In this document: piece after piece, positions 53,765-62,376 of the stretch
Layout: every line of letters starts with the position of its first letter
Numbering within the stretch: position 1 is the first letter of the stretch
Assembly (NCBI RefSeq): GCF_031583145.1
Contig: NZ_CP134050.1
Coordinates: 779,739-843,738, forward strand
Reading direction: 5' to 3'
Length of the DNA stretch: 64,000 nucleotides
From: Brevibacillus brevis
GTDB taxonomy: Bacteria > Bacillota > Bacilli > Brevibacillales > Brevibacillaceae
Made by a program: the position numbers and the translations under genes
Notes under the pieces: model-generated
The model's input: only the letters and a program-made list of their open reading frames with translations
The model's database searches: none
What the model was told of the DNA's origin: nothing

Positions 53765-54483
53765 AAGAAGAGAACGTGTATGGGAGAGAAGAGACAACAG
53801 CCAGCTTGGCTTACGCACCATTTGTAAAAGGAATGAAGCAAATCTTTCCCGTAGCAGCTACAGGAATCGTAGACAGGTTGGTGTTTGGCATCCTGGCGAG
53901 ACAGGCGGGCCTGGGAGTGACGGAAGCCATGCTGTTTTCGCTGTTGGTCAATGCCGGCTCCTCCCAATTTGCAGCTGTCGGCCTCATCTCGCAAGGAATC
54001 GTGGGATGGCCGATCCTGGTCTCGACGCTGTTGCTCAATGCCCGCCATCTGCTGTACGGGCTGTCGCTCGGCCCCACCTTTCGGGGAACGGCGACGTGGA
54101 AGCTGGCCTTGATGGGAGGCTGGCTCAACGACGAGACGTACGCGCTGACGGCTACGAACCTGGCGGCAGGGGAAAAGCCGAGCCTGTCCTACTTTGCCGG
54201 GGCGAGTGCCGCTGATTACCTGATCTGGAATATCAGCACGCTTGCCGGCGCGTTGTTCGGGACCATCTTTACCAATACGGAAGCGTACGGGCTGGACTTT
54301 GCCTTCGTGGCGACCTTTCTCGGGTTTCTTGCGGTGAATCTGGCGTCGTCTTTTCATCTGAAAGTAGCGGGGTGTGCAGCTGTCGTAGCCTGCATCGGAT
54401 ACGCCATCGGAGGAGCGACGATCGCCATCATCGCGGGGACCTTGACTGCAGTGGTGATAGGGGCGGTGAGCGGTGAACGATAA
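53761..54483 (+). CDS. azlC: AzlC family amino acid exporter subunit
   Basis: AzlC is the large subunit of the AzlCD pair, which exports branched-chain amino acids or their analogues. The 240-residue polytopic protein has AzlC features: AYAPFVKGMKQIFPVAATGIVDRLVFGILARQAGLG, LLVNAGSSQFAAVGLI, LLNARHLLYGLSLGP and GWLNDETYALT. The start is ATG 53761, overlapping the regulator stop. The azlD start lies 11 bases before its end. Confidence 0.92.
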   Translation: MKEENVYGREETTASLAYAPFVKGMKQIFPVAATGIVDRLVFGILARQAGLGVTEAMLFSLLVNAGSSQFAAVGLISQGIVGWPILVSTLLLNARHLLYGLSLGPTFRGTATWKLALMGGWLNDETYALTATNLAAGEKPSLSYFAGASAADYLIWNISTLAGALFGTIFTNTEAYGLDFAFVATFLGFLAVNLASSFHLKVAGCAAVVACIGYAIGGATIAIIAGTLTAVVIGAVSGER

Positions 54484-54796
54484 GATCCTGCTTTATATCG
54501 GACTGATGGCATTGATTACGTATCTGACCCGTTTCCCCATGCTGCTGTTCAGCTCCCGATGGGACATTCCCGCGTGGCTCAAACGGGGGCTGGCAATGGT
54601 GCCCGTCGGAGTATTCAGCTCGATGACGATCCCGACGATCCTGTTCCACGCGCCTGGCGGGTCGTGGAACCCGGAATACCTGGGCGCAGGCCTGGTCTCG
54701 CTCGGGGTCGGCTTGTGGAAAAAACAGATCGTCTGGGCTTTGTTTGCCGGAGTCGTCACGATTGCACTGTGGCGGCAAGTGGTCCAGTGGATGTAA
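54473..54796 (+). CDS. azlD: AzlD family amino acid exporter subunit
   Basis: This is the small membrane partner of AzlC, 107 residues with about four helices. Family marks are LMALITYLTRFPMLLFSSRWDIPAWLKRGLAMVPVGVFSSMTIPTIL and a C-terminal WALFAGVVTIALWR. The start is GTG 54473 (MNDKILLYIGL) within azlC, with a GGGGCGG site. It is the last gene of the operon; no clear terminator follows before the convergent small gene. Confidence 0.9.
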   Translation: MNDKILLYIGLMALITYLTRFPMLLFSSRWDIPAWLKRGLAMVPVGVFSSMTIPTILFHAPGGSWNPEYLGAGLVSLGVGLWKKQIVWALFAGVVTIALWRQVVQWM

Positions 54797-54812
54797 AAAG
54801 CTCTGGATGAGC

Positions 54813-54998
54813 TCACATTTTGGTTCGCGATGAGAGACAGGATACCAGAAAGCCAATGCCGCTCAGGAGCAGGAGGAAGGGCGGGAGGATCGCAAAGGAA
54901 ATGCCGTTGTGATCGATCCACTGCAACACGATGGAAGTGAGCGAAAGCACAATCATCAAGACGGATGCAACGAAGCTGACGCGTTTTTTTATCGTCAT
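54813..54998 (-). CDS. Small two-helix membrane protein, unknown function
   Basis: This 61-residue protein has a basic N-terminus (MTIKKRV), helices SFVASVLMIVLSLTSIVLQW and ISFAILPPFLLLLSGIGFLV, and a C-terminal CLSSRTKM. No family is recognised. The start is ATG 54998, six bases after AGGAG on the minus strand; TTG 55004 lies too close to that site. It is a single gene, convergent with azlD. Confidence 0.6.
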   Translation of the reverse strand: MTIKKRVSFVASVLMIVLSLTSIVLQWIDHNGISFAILPPFLLLLSGIGFLVSCLSSRTKM

Positions 54999-55068
54999 GG
55001 CCAACTCCTATGATCGGTTTCTATATCTTTAGACGAAAAGAGGTTGGGGATCGTTTCCAAAACCAAAA

Positions 55069-55113
55069 AACACCTCTTGCGCATCCGCTACGGAGAAGCG
55101 CAAGAGGTGTTTT
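55069..55113. terminator. Strong terminator after the IclR gene
   Basis: AACACCTCTTGCGC (55069-55082) pairs with GCGCAAGAGGTGTT (55098-55111), a 14-bp stem. On the minus strand it is followed by TTTTTT; on the plus strand the T-run is shorter. Confidence 0.93.
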
Positions 55114-55117
55114 GCAT

Positions 55118-55876
55118 TCAGGATGACCGATACCCGAGCTGTGCAGACATTTCCTGTACAGTCGCGAGCGTCTCGCGCAAGAGTTCTTCTTTCTGCGGCA
55201 GGACGCGGTCGGAAGGGCCGATGACGCTGATGGACGCGGTCACCTGGCCGGATGCGTCGAAAATCGGGGCGGCGATCCCCGTCACTCCTGCATTGCGGCG
55301 ATTGGAGCTGATCTCGTAGCCGCGCTCTTTGATCATGGTCAGATCTTGCTTCAGTTCGCTCACCGAGGTGTAGGAGTGAGGCGTGTACGTCTTGAGCGTC
55401 TCCCCGAGTATCTCATCCTGGAAGGACTCCGGTTGATAAGCCAGCAAGACGCGGGCTGCCGACGTCGAATAGAGCGGAAAGCGCCGAAACGACTCGACCG
55501 TAAAGCGAATCGGGTGGGGCGAGTCGACCTTCGCCACATAGATGGCGTCCTTGCTGTCCTTGACGCAGAGAACGACCAGCTCGCTCGTGCGTGACACCAA
55601 GCGCTGCAAAAACGGCATCGAGAAATCGACGATATCGTGGTTTTTCAATACTTTGGTCCCCAGCTCCAAAAGCGTGTAGCCAAGCGTGTACTGCTTGGTT
55701 TTTTCATTTTGGCGGATGAACCCTTCGGACTCGAGGGTGGAGAGCAGCTTGTGCACCGCCCCTTTTGAGAGCTGAAGCATTTTGCTCAGTTCGGTTACCC
55801 CGAGCTCCTTTGGCGAATCGAGAAAAATTTTTAACAGCCGGCAGCTGTTGCGGACAGAAGACAGCACTTGATCCAT
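55118..55876 (-). CDS. IclR family transcriptional regulator
   Basis: This 252-residue regulator has an N-terminal winged helix (RLLKIFLDSPKELGVTELSKMLQLSKGAVHKLLSTLESEGFI) and a C-terminal GAF-like effector domain with RFTVESFRRFPLYSTSAARVLLAY and GVTGIAAPIFDASGQVTASISVIGP. The start is ATG 55876 behind AAGGAGACC on the minus strand; the frame is open 78 bases further, but without a site. It is divergent from the PotABCD-like/M20 operon and almost certainly controls it, through palindromes in the shared 205-base region. Confidence 0.92.
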   Translation of the reverse strand: MDQVLSSVRNSCRLLKIFLDSPKELGVTELSKMLQLSKGAVHKLLSTLESEGFIRQNEKTKQYTLGYTLLELGTKVLKNHDIVDFSMPFLQRLVSRTSELVVLCVKDSKDAIYVAKVDSPHPIRFTVESFRRFPLYSTSAARVLLAYQPESFQDEILGETLKTYTPHSYTSVSELKQDLTMIKERGYEISSNRRNAGVTGIAAPIFDASGQVTASISVIGPSDRVLPQKEELLRETLATVQEMSAQLGYRSS

Positions 55877-55923
55877 AGATAGGTCTCCTTCAAATTGCAT
55901 TGCCCTCATTCTACCACAAAACA

Positions 55924-56051
55924 GGCAAGCGCTTGCCCCCGAGAATTGAGCCAATGGTTTTTTTATATGACTACCTTGAATAGTCAGTTTCTTTTATGAT
56001 AGGATAACACTATCGTTCTCGAATAGCAAACATCGTTCTCTATTCGTGAAC
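55924..56051. promoter_or_regulatory. Divergent regulatory region of the IclR / importer operon
   Basis: Three palindromic elements are visible. GGCAAGCGCTTGCC (55924-55937) is a perfect 14-bp palindrome with a cre-like AAGCGCTT core. TGACTA (55968-55973) and TAGTCA (55981-55986) have a 7-base spacer. GTTCTCGAATAG (56015-56026) and CTATTCGTGAAC (56040-56051) match in 11 of 12 positions with a 13-base spacer, and contain the direct repeat ATCGTTCTC spaced 20 bases. The last ends 30 bases before the importer start and is the best IclR operator. Confidence 0.6.
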
Positions 56052-56081
56052 AACCAAGAAAAAATCGGGGGTTGAACATTC

Positions 56082-57206
56082 GTGAAGAAAAAGACATTAT
56101 CCGTGCTCTCCATTTTCGCTTTGACCGGTTCTTTGCTCGCGGGCTGTGGCTCGCCTGCACCGCAATCGTCGGCTCCGGCCCAAAATGCCGGCTCCAAAGA
56201 AGGGGGACAGGCAGAGGCGCAGGTGCAGCTGGAAGACGCGCTCGTCGTCGCCGGGAATGGCGCAACCGTAGAAAAGCTGATGAAAGATGAGATCTTCAAA
56301 AAGTTCAATGAAAAATATCCGAATGTGAAGCTGACCTATGTGTCCGGTGTGTCGACCGAGATCGTGGCGAAAGTGAAAGCGCAGCAAAACGCTCCGCAAA
56401 TCGACCTGACCATCGTAGAAGGCGGCGAGCAGGAAAAAGGACGCCAGGAAGGCTTGTGGGATACAGTATCGGCCGCAGATATCCCGAACATGAAAAACGT
56501 GCCGGACGACCTCAAGATCAAAGACGACAGCGGCGTAGTCGTGAACTTCACGCCGATGGGGATTTCCTATAACAGCGAGCTGGTCAAAGAGAAGAACCTG
56601 CCTGTGCCAAAGTCCTGGAACGACCTGGCCAAGCCGGAAGTGAAGGGTAACATCACGATGACCGACGTGGCGAGCAACTTCGGCCGCTCCACGATGATCA
56701 TGCTGGCTTATGCCAACGGCGGTTCGGAGAAAAACATCGAGCCTGGCTTTGAAAAGCTGGGGACTATCGCAGGGTACATGCCGACTTTTGCCAAGAGCGC
56801 GGCTCAGCTCCAGCAAAACCTGCAAAACAAGAGCGCTGCCTACACCACCTGGACGATGGCTCGCAGCCTGACCCAGAAGGAAACCGGATTGCCGATTGAA
56901 TTCGTCTTCCCGGAAGAGGGCGGAAACATCGTGCCGAACGTCGCGACATTGGTCAAGGGAGCCAAACACCCGCAAGCGGCCAAGGCCTTTGTCGACTTCC
57001 TGCTGACGGATGACGTGCAAACCATGTATGCGACCAAGCTCTACTACAACCCGGCTACTCCTGTGAAGCTGCCTGACGACGTGGCGAAAACGCTGGAATT
57101 TGACCGCTCCAAAGTAGTGAACTTCGACTACGAGGTCCTGAGCAAGGAAACGTCGAACTGGTTGGATCGCTTCAATAAAGAAATCGCACCCAAGACTGGA
57201 AAGTAG
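56082..57206 (+). CDS. ABC transporter binding lipoprotein (PotD-like family)
   Basis: This 374-residue extracellular binding lipoprotein has lipobox LLAGC (Cys22) and a type 2 periplasmic fold starting DALVVAGNGATVEKLMKDEIFKKFNEKYP, with VVVNFTPMGISYNSELV and AAYTTWTMARSLTQ. This pattern fits the polyamine/2-aminoethylphosphonate/iron group of binding proteins (family 1/PotD). The ligand is not certain. The start is GTG 56082, preceded by GGGGGTTGAAC. It opens an operon with PotA/B/C-like proteins and an M20 peptidase, so the ligand may be a gamma-glutamyl or N-acyl compound (inference). Confidence 0.85.
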   Translation: MKKKTLSVLSIFALTGSLLAGCGSPAPQSSAPAQNAGSKEGGQAEAQVQLEDALVVAGNGATVEKLMKDEIFKKFNEKYPNVKLTYVSGVSTEIVAKVKAQQNAPQIDLTIVEGGEQEKGRQEGLWDTVSAADIPNMKNVPDDLKIKDDSGVVVNFTPMGISYNSELVKEKNLPVPKSWNDLAKPEVKGNITMTDVASNFGRSTMIMLAYANGGSEKNIEPGFEKLGTIAGYMPTFAKSAAQLQQNLQNKSAAYTTWTMARSLTQKETGLPIEFVFPEEGGNIVPNVATLVKGAKHPQAAKAFVDFLLTDDVQTMYATKLYYNPATPVKLPDDVAKTLEFDRSKVVNFDYEVLSKETSNWLDRFNKEIAPKTGK

Positions 57207-57214
57207 GTGTCAAT

Positions 57215-58309
57215 GTGGCCAAGGTGATTGACGTCGAACTGCGCGGCATCATGAAAACGTTTCAAAACAATGTCGTGGTTCAGGACTTCAACCTGCAGGT
57301 GGAGCAAGGCGAGTTCATTTCCTTCCTGGGACCGTCCGGTTGCGGGAAAACTACGACCCTGAACATGATCGCGGGCTTTCTCGATCCGGATGGCGGCGAC
57401 CTGCTGATCAAGGGGCAGCGCATGAACGGCGTGCCTCCTTACAAACGGGAGCTGGGGATGGTGTTCCAGACCTACTCCCTCTTCCCGCACATGACGGTGG
57501 CGGAGAACATCGCATACGGCTTGAAGCTGAGAAAAGTAAGCAAAACGGAAATGCAGGAGCGCGTCAAACGCGTGCTTGATCTGGTCAAGCTGCCGAATGT
57601 AGCGGACCGTTACCCGAAGCAGCTATCCGGCGGCCAGCGCCAACGGATCGCGATCGCAAGGGCTTTGGTAATCGAGCCTTCCCTGCTGCTTTTGGACGAG
57701 CCGCTCAGCAACCTCGACGCCAAGCTGCGCGAGGAACTGCGCGACGAGCTCAAGCGGCTCCATCAGGAAATCGGGGTCACGACGATCTTCGTCACACACG
57801 ATCAGGAAGAAGCGCTGTCCTTGTCCGACCGGATCGTGGTGTTGAACCACGGTTTTGTGGAGCAGATCGGCACGCCGCTGGAAATCTACAATCAGCCGGC
57901 CTCGGAGTTCGTCCATACGTTCATCGGCAAGACGAACCGGATGGAGGGCGAAATCGTCGGGCTGGAAGGCGATCGACTGACCATTCGCACAACAGAAGGA
58001 ATGATCATCCATGCGGGCAAGCAGCAGCGCCCGTTCGCGTTGGGACAAAAGGCAATCGTGTTCGTTCGGCCAGAAAAAATCGTGCTCACGGATATTGCCG
58101 CCGGCGACTACATCAATCAGGTGGAAGGCCGACTGCAGCTGGCGTCCTTCCTCGGCTCCTACACGGAGTGCGAGGTGCGGGCGGGTGGACACACGCTGGC
58201 CGTCAAGGTGCAGATGAGCGACAAAGCGGCGCAGCGTGAACCGGGAGCCAGCCTGTTTTGCAGCTGGAATGCGGAAGACGTGCTGGTCATGCCGGCAGAG
58301 AGGGGATGA
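57215..58309 (+). CDS. ABC transporter ATPase (PotA-like)
   Basis: This 364-residue ATPase has Walker A GPSGCGKTTTLNMIAG, signature [15 protein letters not shown], Walker B LLLLDEPLSNLDAKLREELRDELK and H-loop FVTHDQEEALSLSDRI. The C-terminal TOBE domain (~285-360) is typical of PotA/FbpC/PhnT. The start is GTG 57215 behind GTAGGTGTC. It energises the importer formed with the two permeases downstream, 3 bases later. Confidence 0.93.
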   Translation: MAKVIDVELRGIMKTFQNNVVVQDFNLQVEQGEFISFLGPSGCGKTTTLNMIAGFLDPDGGDLLIKGQRMNGVPPYKRELGMVFQTYSLFPHMTVAENIAYGLKLRKVSKTEMQERVKRVLDLVKLPNVADRYPKQLSGGQRQRIAIARALVIEPSLLLLDEPLSNLDAKLREELRDELKRLHQEIGVTTIFVTHDQEEALSLSDRIVVLNHGFVEQIGTPLEIYNQPASEFVHTFIGKTNRMEGEIVGLEGDRLTIRTTEGMIIHAGKQQRPFALGQKAIVFVRPEKIVLTDIAAGDYINQVEGRLQLASFLGSYTECEVRAGGHTLAVKVQMSDKAAQREPGASLFCSWNAEDVLVMPAERG

Positions 58310-58312
58310 CGG

Positions 58313-59155
58313 ATGAGCAAACGTCTCTCGATTACACTGCTGACGGCGCCTGCCATGATTGTTCTGCTGGGTGTCTTTCTCATCCCGATGCTGCTGATGC
58401 TGCTGCTCAGCTTCCAGGATGAAAATCAGGCTTTTTCGCTGGAGAATTACTCGCTGTTCGTGCAAGATCCGTTTTATCTGCAAATTTTGTGGCGGACGAT
58501 CCGCGTCAGCCTGTGGACGGTGCTCGCCACACTGGTGCTGGGCTATCCGGTCGCGATGTACATGGCGCAAGCGACGGGCAAAATGCGCGGCATCGTGACT
58601 ATGCTCATCCTGGCACCCCATCTGATCAGCGTGGTCATCCGCAACTTCGGCTGGGTGGTCGTGCTGGGGGAAAAGGGCTGGATCAACGAGATGCTTCTTG
58701 CGCTCGGCATCATCGAGCAGCCGCTGCGCCTGTTGTACAACGAGCTGGGTGTGGTGATCGGCTTGACCGACTCGTTCATCGCCTACATGGTGCTGGCACT
58801 GGCGACGAGCATGTACGCCATCGATCCGTCGCTGAACAAGGCGGCAGCCATTCTCGGCGCATCGCGGGTGCGCACATTCTTTAGCGTGACGCTGCCGCTG
58901 AGTCTGCCGGGGATCGTCGCGGGCACGACGCTGGTGTTCAGTCTGTCGATGAGCGCCTTTGTGACGCCGGCCTTGATGGGCGGCACCTCCGTCAAAGTGA
59001 TGCCTGTCATTGCCTACGAGCAAATCATGTCGACGTTGAACTGGCCGCTGGGTGCCGCGCTCTCCTTCCTGCTGCTCGCCAGTACGATCGTGCTGGTCAC
59101 GCTGTATACCAAGCTGGTGGAAACGAAGAGGTACAAAGAGGTGTTTGCGTCATGA
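58313..59155 (+). CDS. ABC permease (PotB-like)
   Basis: This 280-residue permease has six helices. Features: LLTAPAMIVLLGVFLIPMLLMLLLSFQ at the start, TLVLGYPVAMYMAQATGKMR, the PotB-like LLYNELGVVIGLTDSFIAYMVLALATSMYAIDP, and the EAA loop KAAAILGASRVRTFFSVTLPLSLPGIVAG. The start is ATG 58313 behind GAGGGGATGAC. It overlaps the next permease by four bases (ATGA). Confidence 0.93.
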   Translation: MSKRLSITLLTAPAMIVLLGVFLIPMLLMLLLSFQDENQAFSLENYSLFVQDPFYLQILWRTIRVSLWTVLATLVLGYPVAMYMAQATGKMRGIVTMLILAPHLISVVIRNFGWVVVLGEKGWINEMLLALGIIEQPLRLLYNELGVVIGLTDSFIAYMVLALATSMYAIDPSLNKAAAILGASRVRTFFSVTLPLSLPGIVAGTTLVFSLSMSAFVTPALMGGTSVKVMPVIAYEQIMSTLNWPLGAALSFLLLASTIVLVTLYTKLVETKRYKEVFAS

Positions 59156-59952
59156 AAAAGCTGAATATCACGGGACTCATTACCTTTTTGGTGCTGCTTC
59201 TGGTCAATCTGCCGTTTTTGGTGATCATCCCCAGTTCGTTTACGGCTGCCGGCTATCTGGCTTTCCCGCCGGAAGGCTTTTCCTGGCAGTGGTATACGAT
59301 GATTTTGGACAGGCCGGAGTTTATCGACTCGTTCTGGACGAGCCTCAAGCTGGCGGCGATCACGGCTGTGCTGGCGACGTTTTTGGGCACGCTCGCGGCG
59401 TTTGCCCTGTCCAAGTACAAATTTAAAGGGAGCGGCGCCATCAATGCTTTGATGCTGTCTCCACTCACGGTCCCGTCCTTGATCATCGGGATTTCGGCCC
59501 TGTTGTTCTTTACGCGGATCGGCATCGCCGGGACGTTTACCGGGCTTTTGCTCGCCCATATTTTGATTTCCATACCGTACGTGGTGCGGCTGGTCTTGAC
59601 CGGACTCAGCTCGTTTGACTACACGCTGGAAAAGGCGGGGTATATGCTGGGGGCGCATCCGTTTCGCGTGTTTTGGGACATCACATTGCCCCTGCTGCGA
59701 CCGGCGATCGTATCCGGGATGATCTTTTCGTTTTTGACGTCGTTTGACAACGTGACGGTTTCGCTCTTTTTAGTGGCGCCGGACACAACCACACTGCCGC
59801 TCGCGATCTTCACCTACATGCAGGAAACGCTGGACCCGCTGGTCGCTTCCATCTCGTCCGTCGTCATCCTGCTCAGCCTGGTGTTTATCGTCCTGCTGGA
59901 AAAAGTGTACGGGCTGGAGCGCCTGTTCGGGCTCAACTCCCAATCCCACTAA
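59152..59952 (+). CDS. ABC permease (PotC-like)
   Basis: This is the second permease, 266 residues with six helices. PotC-like features: LPFLVIIPSSFTAAGYLAFPPEGFSWQWY, LGTLAAFALSKYKFKG and the EAA loop KAGYMLGAHPFRVFWDITLPLLRPAIVSGMIFSFLTSFDN. The start is ATG 59152, coupled to potB. The M20 peptidase starts 12 bases after its stop, which ties it to the importer. Confidence 0.93.
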   Translation: MKKLNITGLITFLVLLLVNLPFLVIIPSSFTAAGYLAFPPEGFSWQWYTMILDRPEFIDSFWTSLKLAAITAVLATFLGTLAAFALSKYKFKGSGAINALMLSPLTVPSLIIGISALLFFTRIGIAGTFTGLLLAHILISIPYVVRLVLTGLSSFDYTLEKAGYMLGAHPFRVFWDITLPLLRPAIVSGMIFSFLTSFDNVTVSLFLVAPDTTTLPLAIFTYMQETLDPLVASISSVVILLSLVFIVLLEKVYGLERLFGLNSQSH

Positions 59953-59964
59953 GGAAGAGGCAAT

Positions 59965-61101
59965 ATGTCCATTCACACGTATTTACAAGACAACATGAAC
60001 AGCTTTTTGAAACTGCTGGAAGAGGCAGTCAACATGGATTCCCCATCGCGGGACAAGGTTCTGGCGGACCGGATGGCTGGGTGGTTTGCCGTCCAGTTTC
60101 AGCGATTGACGGGAGGGGCCGCTGAGCTGATTCCCAATCCGACCTACGGCGATCAGGTGAAATGCACGCTCGGAAGCGGAGATCGGCAGGTGCTGGTGAT
60201 CGGGCACTACGATACCGTATGGCTGAAGGGAGAAGCCGGCAAAAGGCCCTTTGCCATCCGGGAAGGGAAAGCTTACGGCCCCGGCGTCTACGATATGAAG
60301 GCAGGGGTGCTGCAAGCGATATATGCGATGCGAGCCCTGGTGCAGCAGGATCGGCTGCCAAAGGATAAAAAAATCGTCCTGCTCCTCAGCAGCGATGAGG
60401 AAATCGGCAGCCCGACATCGCGCGCGCTGGTGGAAGAGGAGGCTTCCCGCTCGGTGGCGTGCTTTGTTCTGGAGCCTCCGACGGAGCCCATTGGCGCCCT
60501 CAAGACATGGCGAAAAGGGAGCGCTCATTTTACCTTGCAGGTCCATGGCGTCTCGGCTCATGCCGGCGTCGATCACCAAAAAGGAATCTCGGCGATCGAA
60601 GAGATGGCCAGACAGATTCAGTATTTGCACGCGCTCACAGATTACGAGCTGGGAACGACCGTCAATGTCGGTCTGGTCCAGGGCGGAATCGGCTCGAATG
60701 TGGTCGCGGATTTTGCGGAGGCGCAAATCGACGTGCGCGTCGTTTCCATGGGGGAAGCGGGGCGGATCGAACAGGTGATCCGCGGGCTGCAGCCGTTTTT
60801 GGCGGGAACGAGCGTACACGTGACGGGAGGGATACGGCGTCCTCCGATGGAGCGGACAGAAGAGACTGGCGCATTGTTTGAGCTGGCGAAGACGATCAGT
60901 TTCCACGAGCTGGGCTTCGCGCTTGAGGAATCGGGGACAGGAGGGGTAAGCGACGGGAACTTCGCAGCCGCCTGCGGTGTCCCGACGCTGGACGGACTGG
61001 GCTCCAAGGGCGCGTTTGCCCACTCGCCGGACGAATATATCGAACTGGGTGAAATACCGGTCCGCGCCGCACTGCTGGCGCGACTGATGGAAGAAGTATA
61101 G
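59965..61101 (+). CDS. M20 family metallopeptidase (glutamate carboxypeptidase-like)
   Basis: This 378-residue two-zinc amidohydrolase belongs to the M20A/CPG2-like group. Zinc ligands lie in VIGHYDTVW (His), YGPGVYDMKAG (bridging Asp) and LLLSSDEEIGSPTSR (catalytic Glu and ligand Glu). A dimerisation domain (~175-285) starts SAHFTLQVHGVSAHAGVDHQKG, with the conserved HAG. LGSKGAFAHSPDEYIE near the end supplies the last His. It should cleave an N-acyl or glutamyl bond of the compound imported by the upstream transporter. The start is ATG 59965 behind AAGGAAGAGG. It has no signal peptide, so it is cytosolic. Confidence 0.9.
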   Translation: MSIHTYLQDNMNSFLKLLEEAVNMDSPSRDKVLADRMAGWFAVQFQRLTGGAAELIPNPTYGDQVKCTLGSGDRQVLVIGHYDTVWLKGEAGKRPFAIREGKAYGPGVYDMKAGVLQAIYAMRALVQQDRLPKDKKIVLLLSSDEEIGSPTSRALVEEEASRSVACFVLEPPTEPIGALKTWRKGSAHFTLQVHGVSAHAGVDHQKGISAIEEMARQIQYLHALTDYELGTTVNVGLVQGGIGSNVVADFAEAQIDVRVVSMGEAGRIEQVIRGLQPFLAGTSVHVTGGIRRPPMERTEETGALFELAKTISFHELGFALEESGTGGVSDGNFAAACGVPTLDGLGSKGAFAHSPDEYIELGEIPVRAALLARLMEEV

Positions 61102-61114
61102 AGAGAAAGCAACA

Positions 61115-61166
61115 AAAGGCACCTGCATGGATGGGAGGACAAGTCCCCATCCGGCAGGTGCCTTTG
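61115..61166. terminator. Bidirectional terminator after the M20 operon
   Basis: AAAGGCACCTGC (61115-61126) pairs with GCAGGTGCCTTT (61154-61165), 12 bp, with an inner GGATGGG/CCCATCC stem. It serves both convergent transcripts. Confidence 0.92.
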
Positions 61167-61199
61167 CTATTGCGATGAATCAGAATCACGAAAAAACGA

Positions 61200-62375
61200 T
61201 CAGTCGAGATTGGACAGGTGCCGGCGTCCGATGAGCAGAGCGAGCATGCTGATCAGGACGGCGAGAGCCCCCGCGTAAAACGGAATGCTGGAGGAATACC
61301 ACTCGGACAGTTTGCCGGCCAGCCACGGAGCGATCGCACCGCCGACGAACCTCACGAAGCTGTATGCAGAAGACGCAATCGCTCTTTCGACGGGAGCCAC
61401 ATCCATCGAGCAGGTTGTCAGGACGGTATTGATGATCCCCAAGAGACCGCCGGCGATCACGATCGCGATGACCAGTCCGGTCTGCGAGCCTACGCCAAAG
61501 CCCATGTACGCGAGGACGATAGCGAGCAGAAAAAGGATGGCGAACAGGGTCGACACCGAACCGAATTTCTCTTGCAGCTTCGGTGCGACGATGACGGACG
61601 TGATGGCGAGCAGCACGCCCCAGCAGAAGAAGACAAGGCCCAGGCTGTGCTCATCCATGTGCAGCACGAATGGCGAATACGCCAGCAAGGTAAAGAAGCC
61701 GAAGTTGTACAAAAGCGCTGTGACGGCCATCGTAAACAGTCCGGGATGGCCAAGCGCGCGGAACGGATCGAGGATCGACGTGCGTTTTTTCGGTTTGGGT
61801 ATATCTTTGAGCAGGACGAAGACGGCCAGGAACGCGATTGCCATCAGGACGGATACGCCGAAGAAGGGACCGCGCCAGCTGATTCCGCCAAGAAGTCCAC
61901 CGAGCAGCGGACCGACGGACATGCCGAGGCCGATGGCAGCTTCATACAGAACAATGGCCGCCGCGGTGCCTCCGCTCGCTACGCTGACGATGACGGCGAG
62001 TGCGGTGGAAATGAAAAAGGCATTCCCGAATCCCCAACCCGCGCGGAACCAGACAATCCCGGTAACGGAATTGGCCATGCCGCCCAAGAAGGCAAAGACG
62101 ATGATGGCAAGCAAGCCGAACAGCATGGTTGGTTTTGGACCGATCCGGCTGGAAAGCCAGCCGGTGACGAGCATGGTAATCCCGGTCATGAGCATGTAGC
62201 TCGTAAACAGCAGCGACACCTGGCTTGGCGTGGCGTTCAGCTTGCTGGCGATGGCCGGCAGGATCGGGTCAACCAGACCGATCCCCATGAACGCGACGAC
62301 ACAGGCAAAGGCGACGGCGTAAGCAGACTTGGTCTGTTTCAGTATCGTACGAAGTGAGTGTGCTTCCGAAGACAT
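61200..62375 (-). CDS. MFS transporter, MerR-linked
   Basis: This 391-residue major facilitator protein has about 12 helices. It begins AFACVVAFMGIGLVDPILPAIASKLNATPSQVSLLFTSYMLM, as in Bmr/Blt-like drug exporters, with GWLSSRIGPKPTMLFGLL at the 2-3 loop and the antiporter-like motif YEAAIGLGMSVGPLLGG in helix 5. It is probably a multidrug or toxic-compound exporter. The start is ATG 62375 on the minus strand, one base after the merR stop, so the pair is an operon. Confidence 0.87.
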   Translation of the reverse strand: MSSEAHSLRTILKQTKSAYAVAFACVVAFMGIGLVDPILPAIASKLNATPSQVSLLFTSYMLMTGITMLVTGWLSSRIGPKPTMLFGLLAIIVFAFLGGMANSVTGIVWFRAGWGFGNAFFISTALAVIVSVASGGTAAAIVLYEAAIGLGMSVGPLLGGLLGGISWRGPFFGVSVLMAIAFLAVFVLLKDIPKPKKRTSILDPFRALGHPGLFTMAVTALLYNFGFFTLLAYSPFVLHMDEHSLGLVFFCWGVLLAITSVIVAPKLQEKFGSVSTLFAILFLLAIVLAYMGFGVGSQTGLVIAIVIAGGLLGIINTVLTTCSMDVAPVERAIASSAYSFVRFVGGAIAPWLAGKLSEWYSSSIPFYAGALAVLISMLALLIGRRHLSNLD

Positions 62376-62376
62376 G

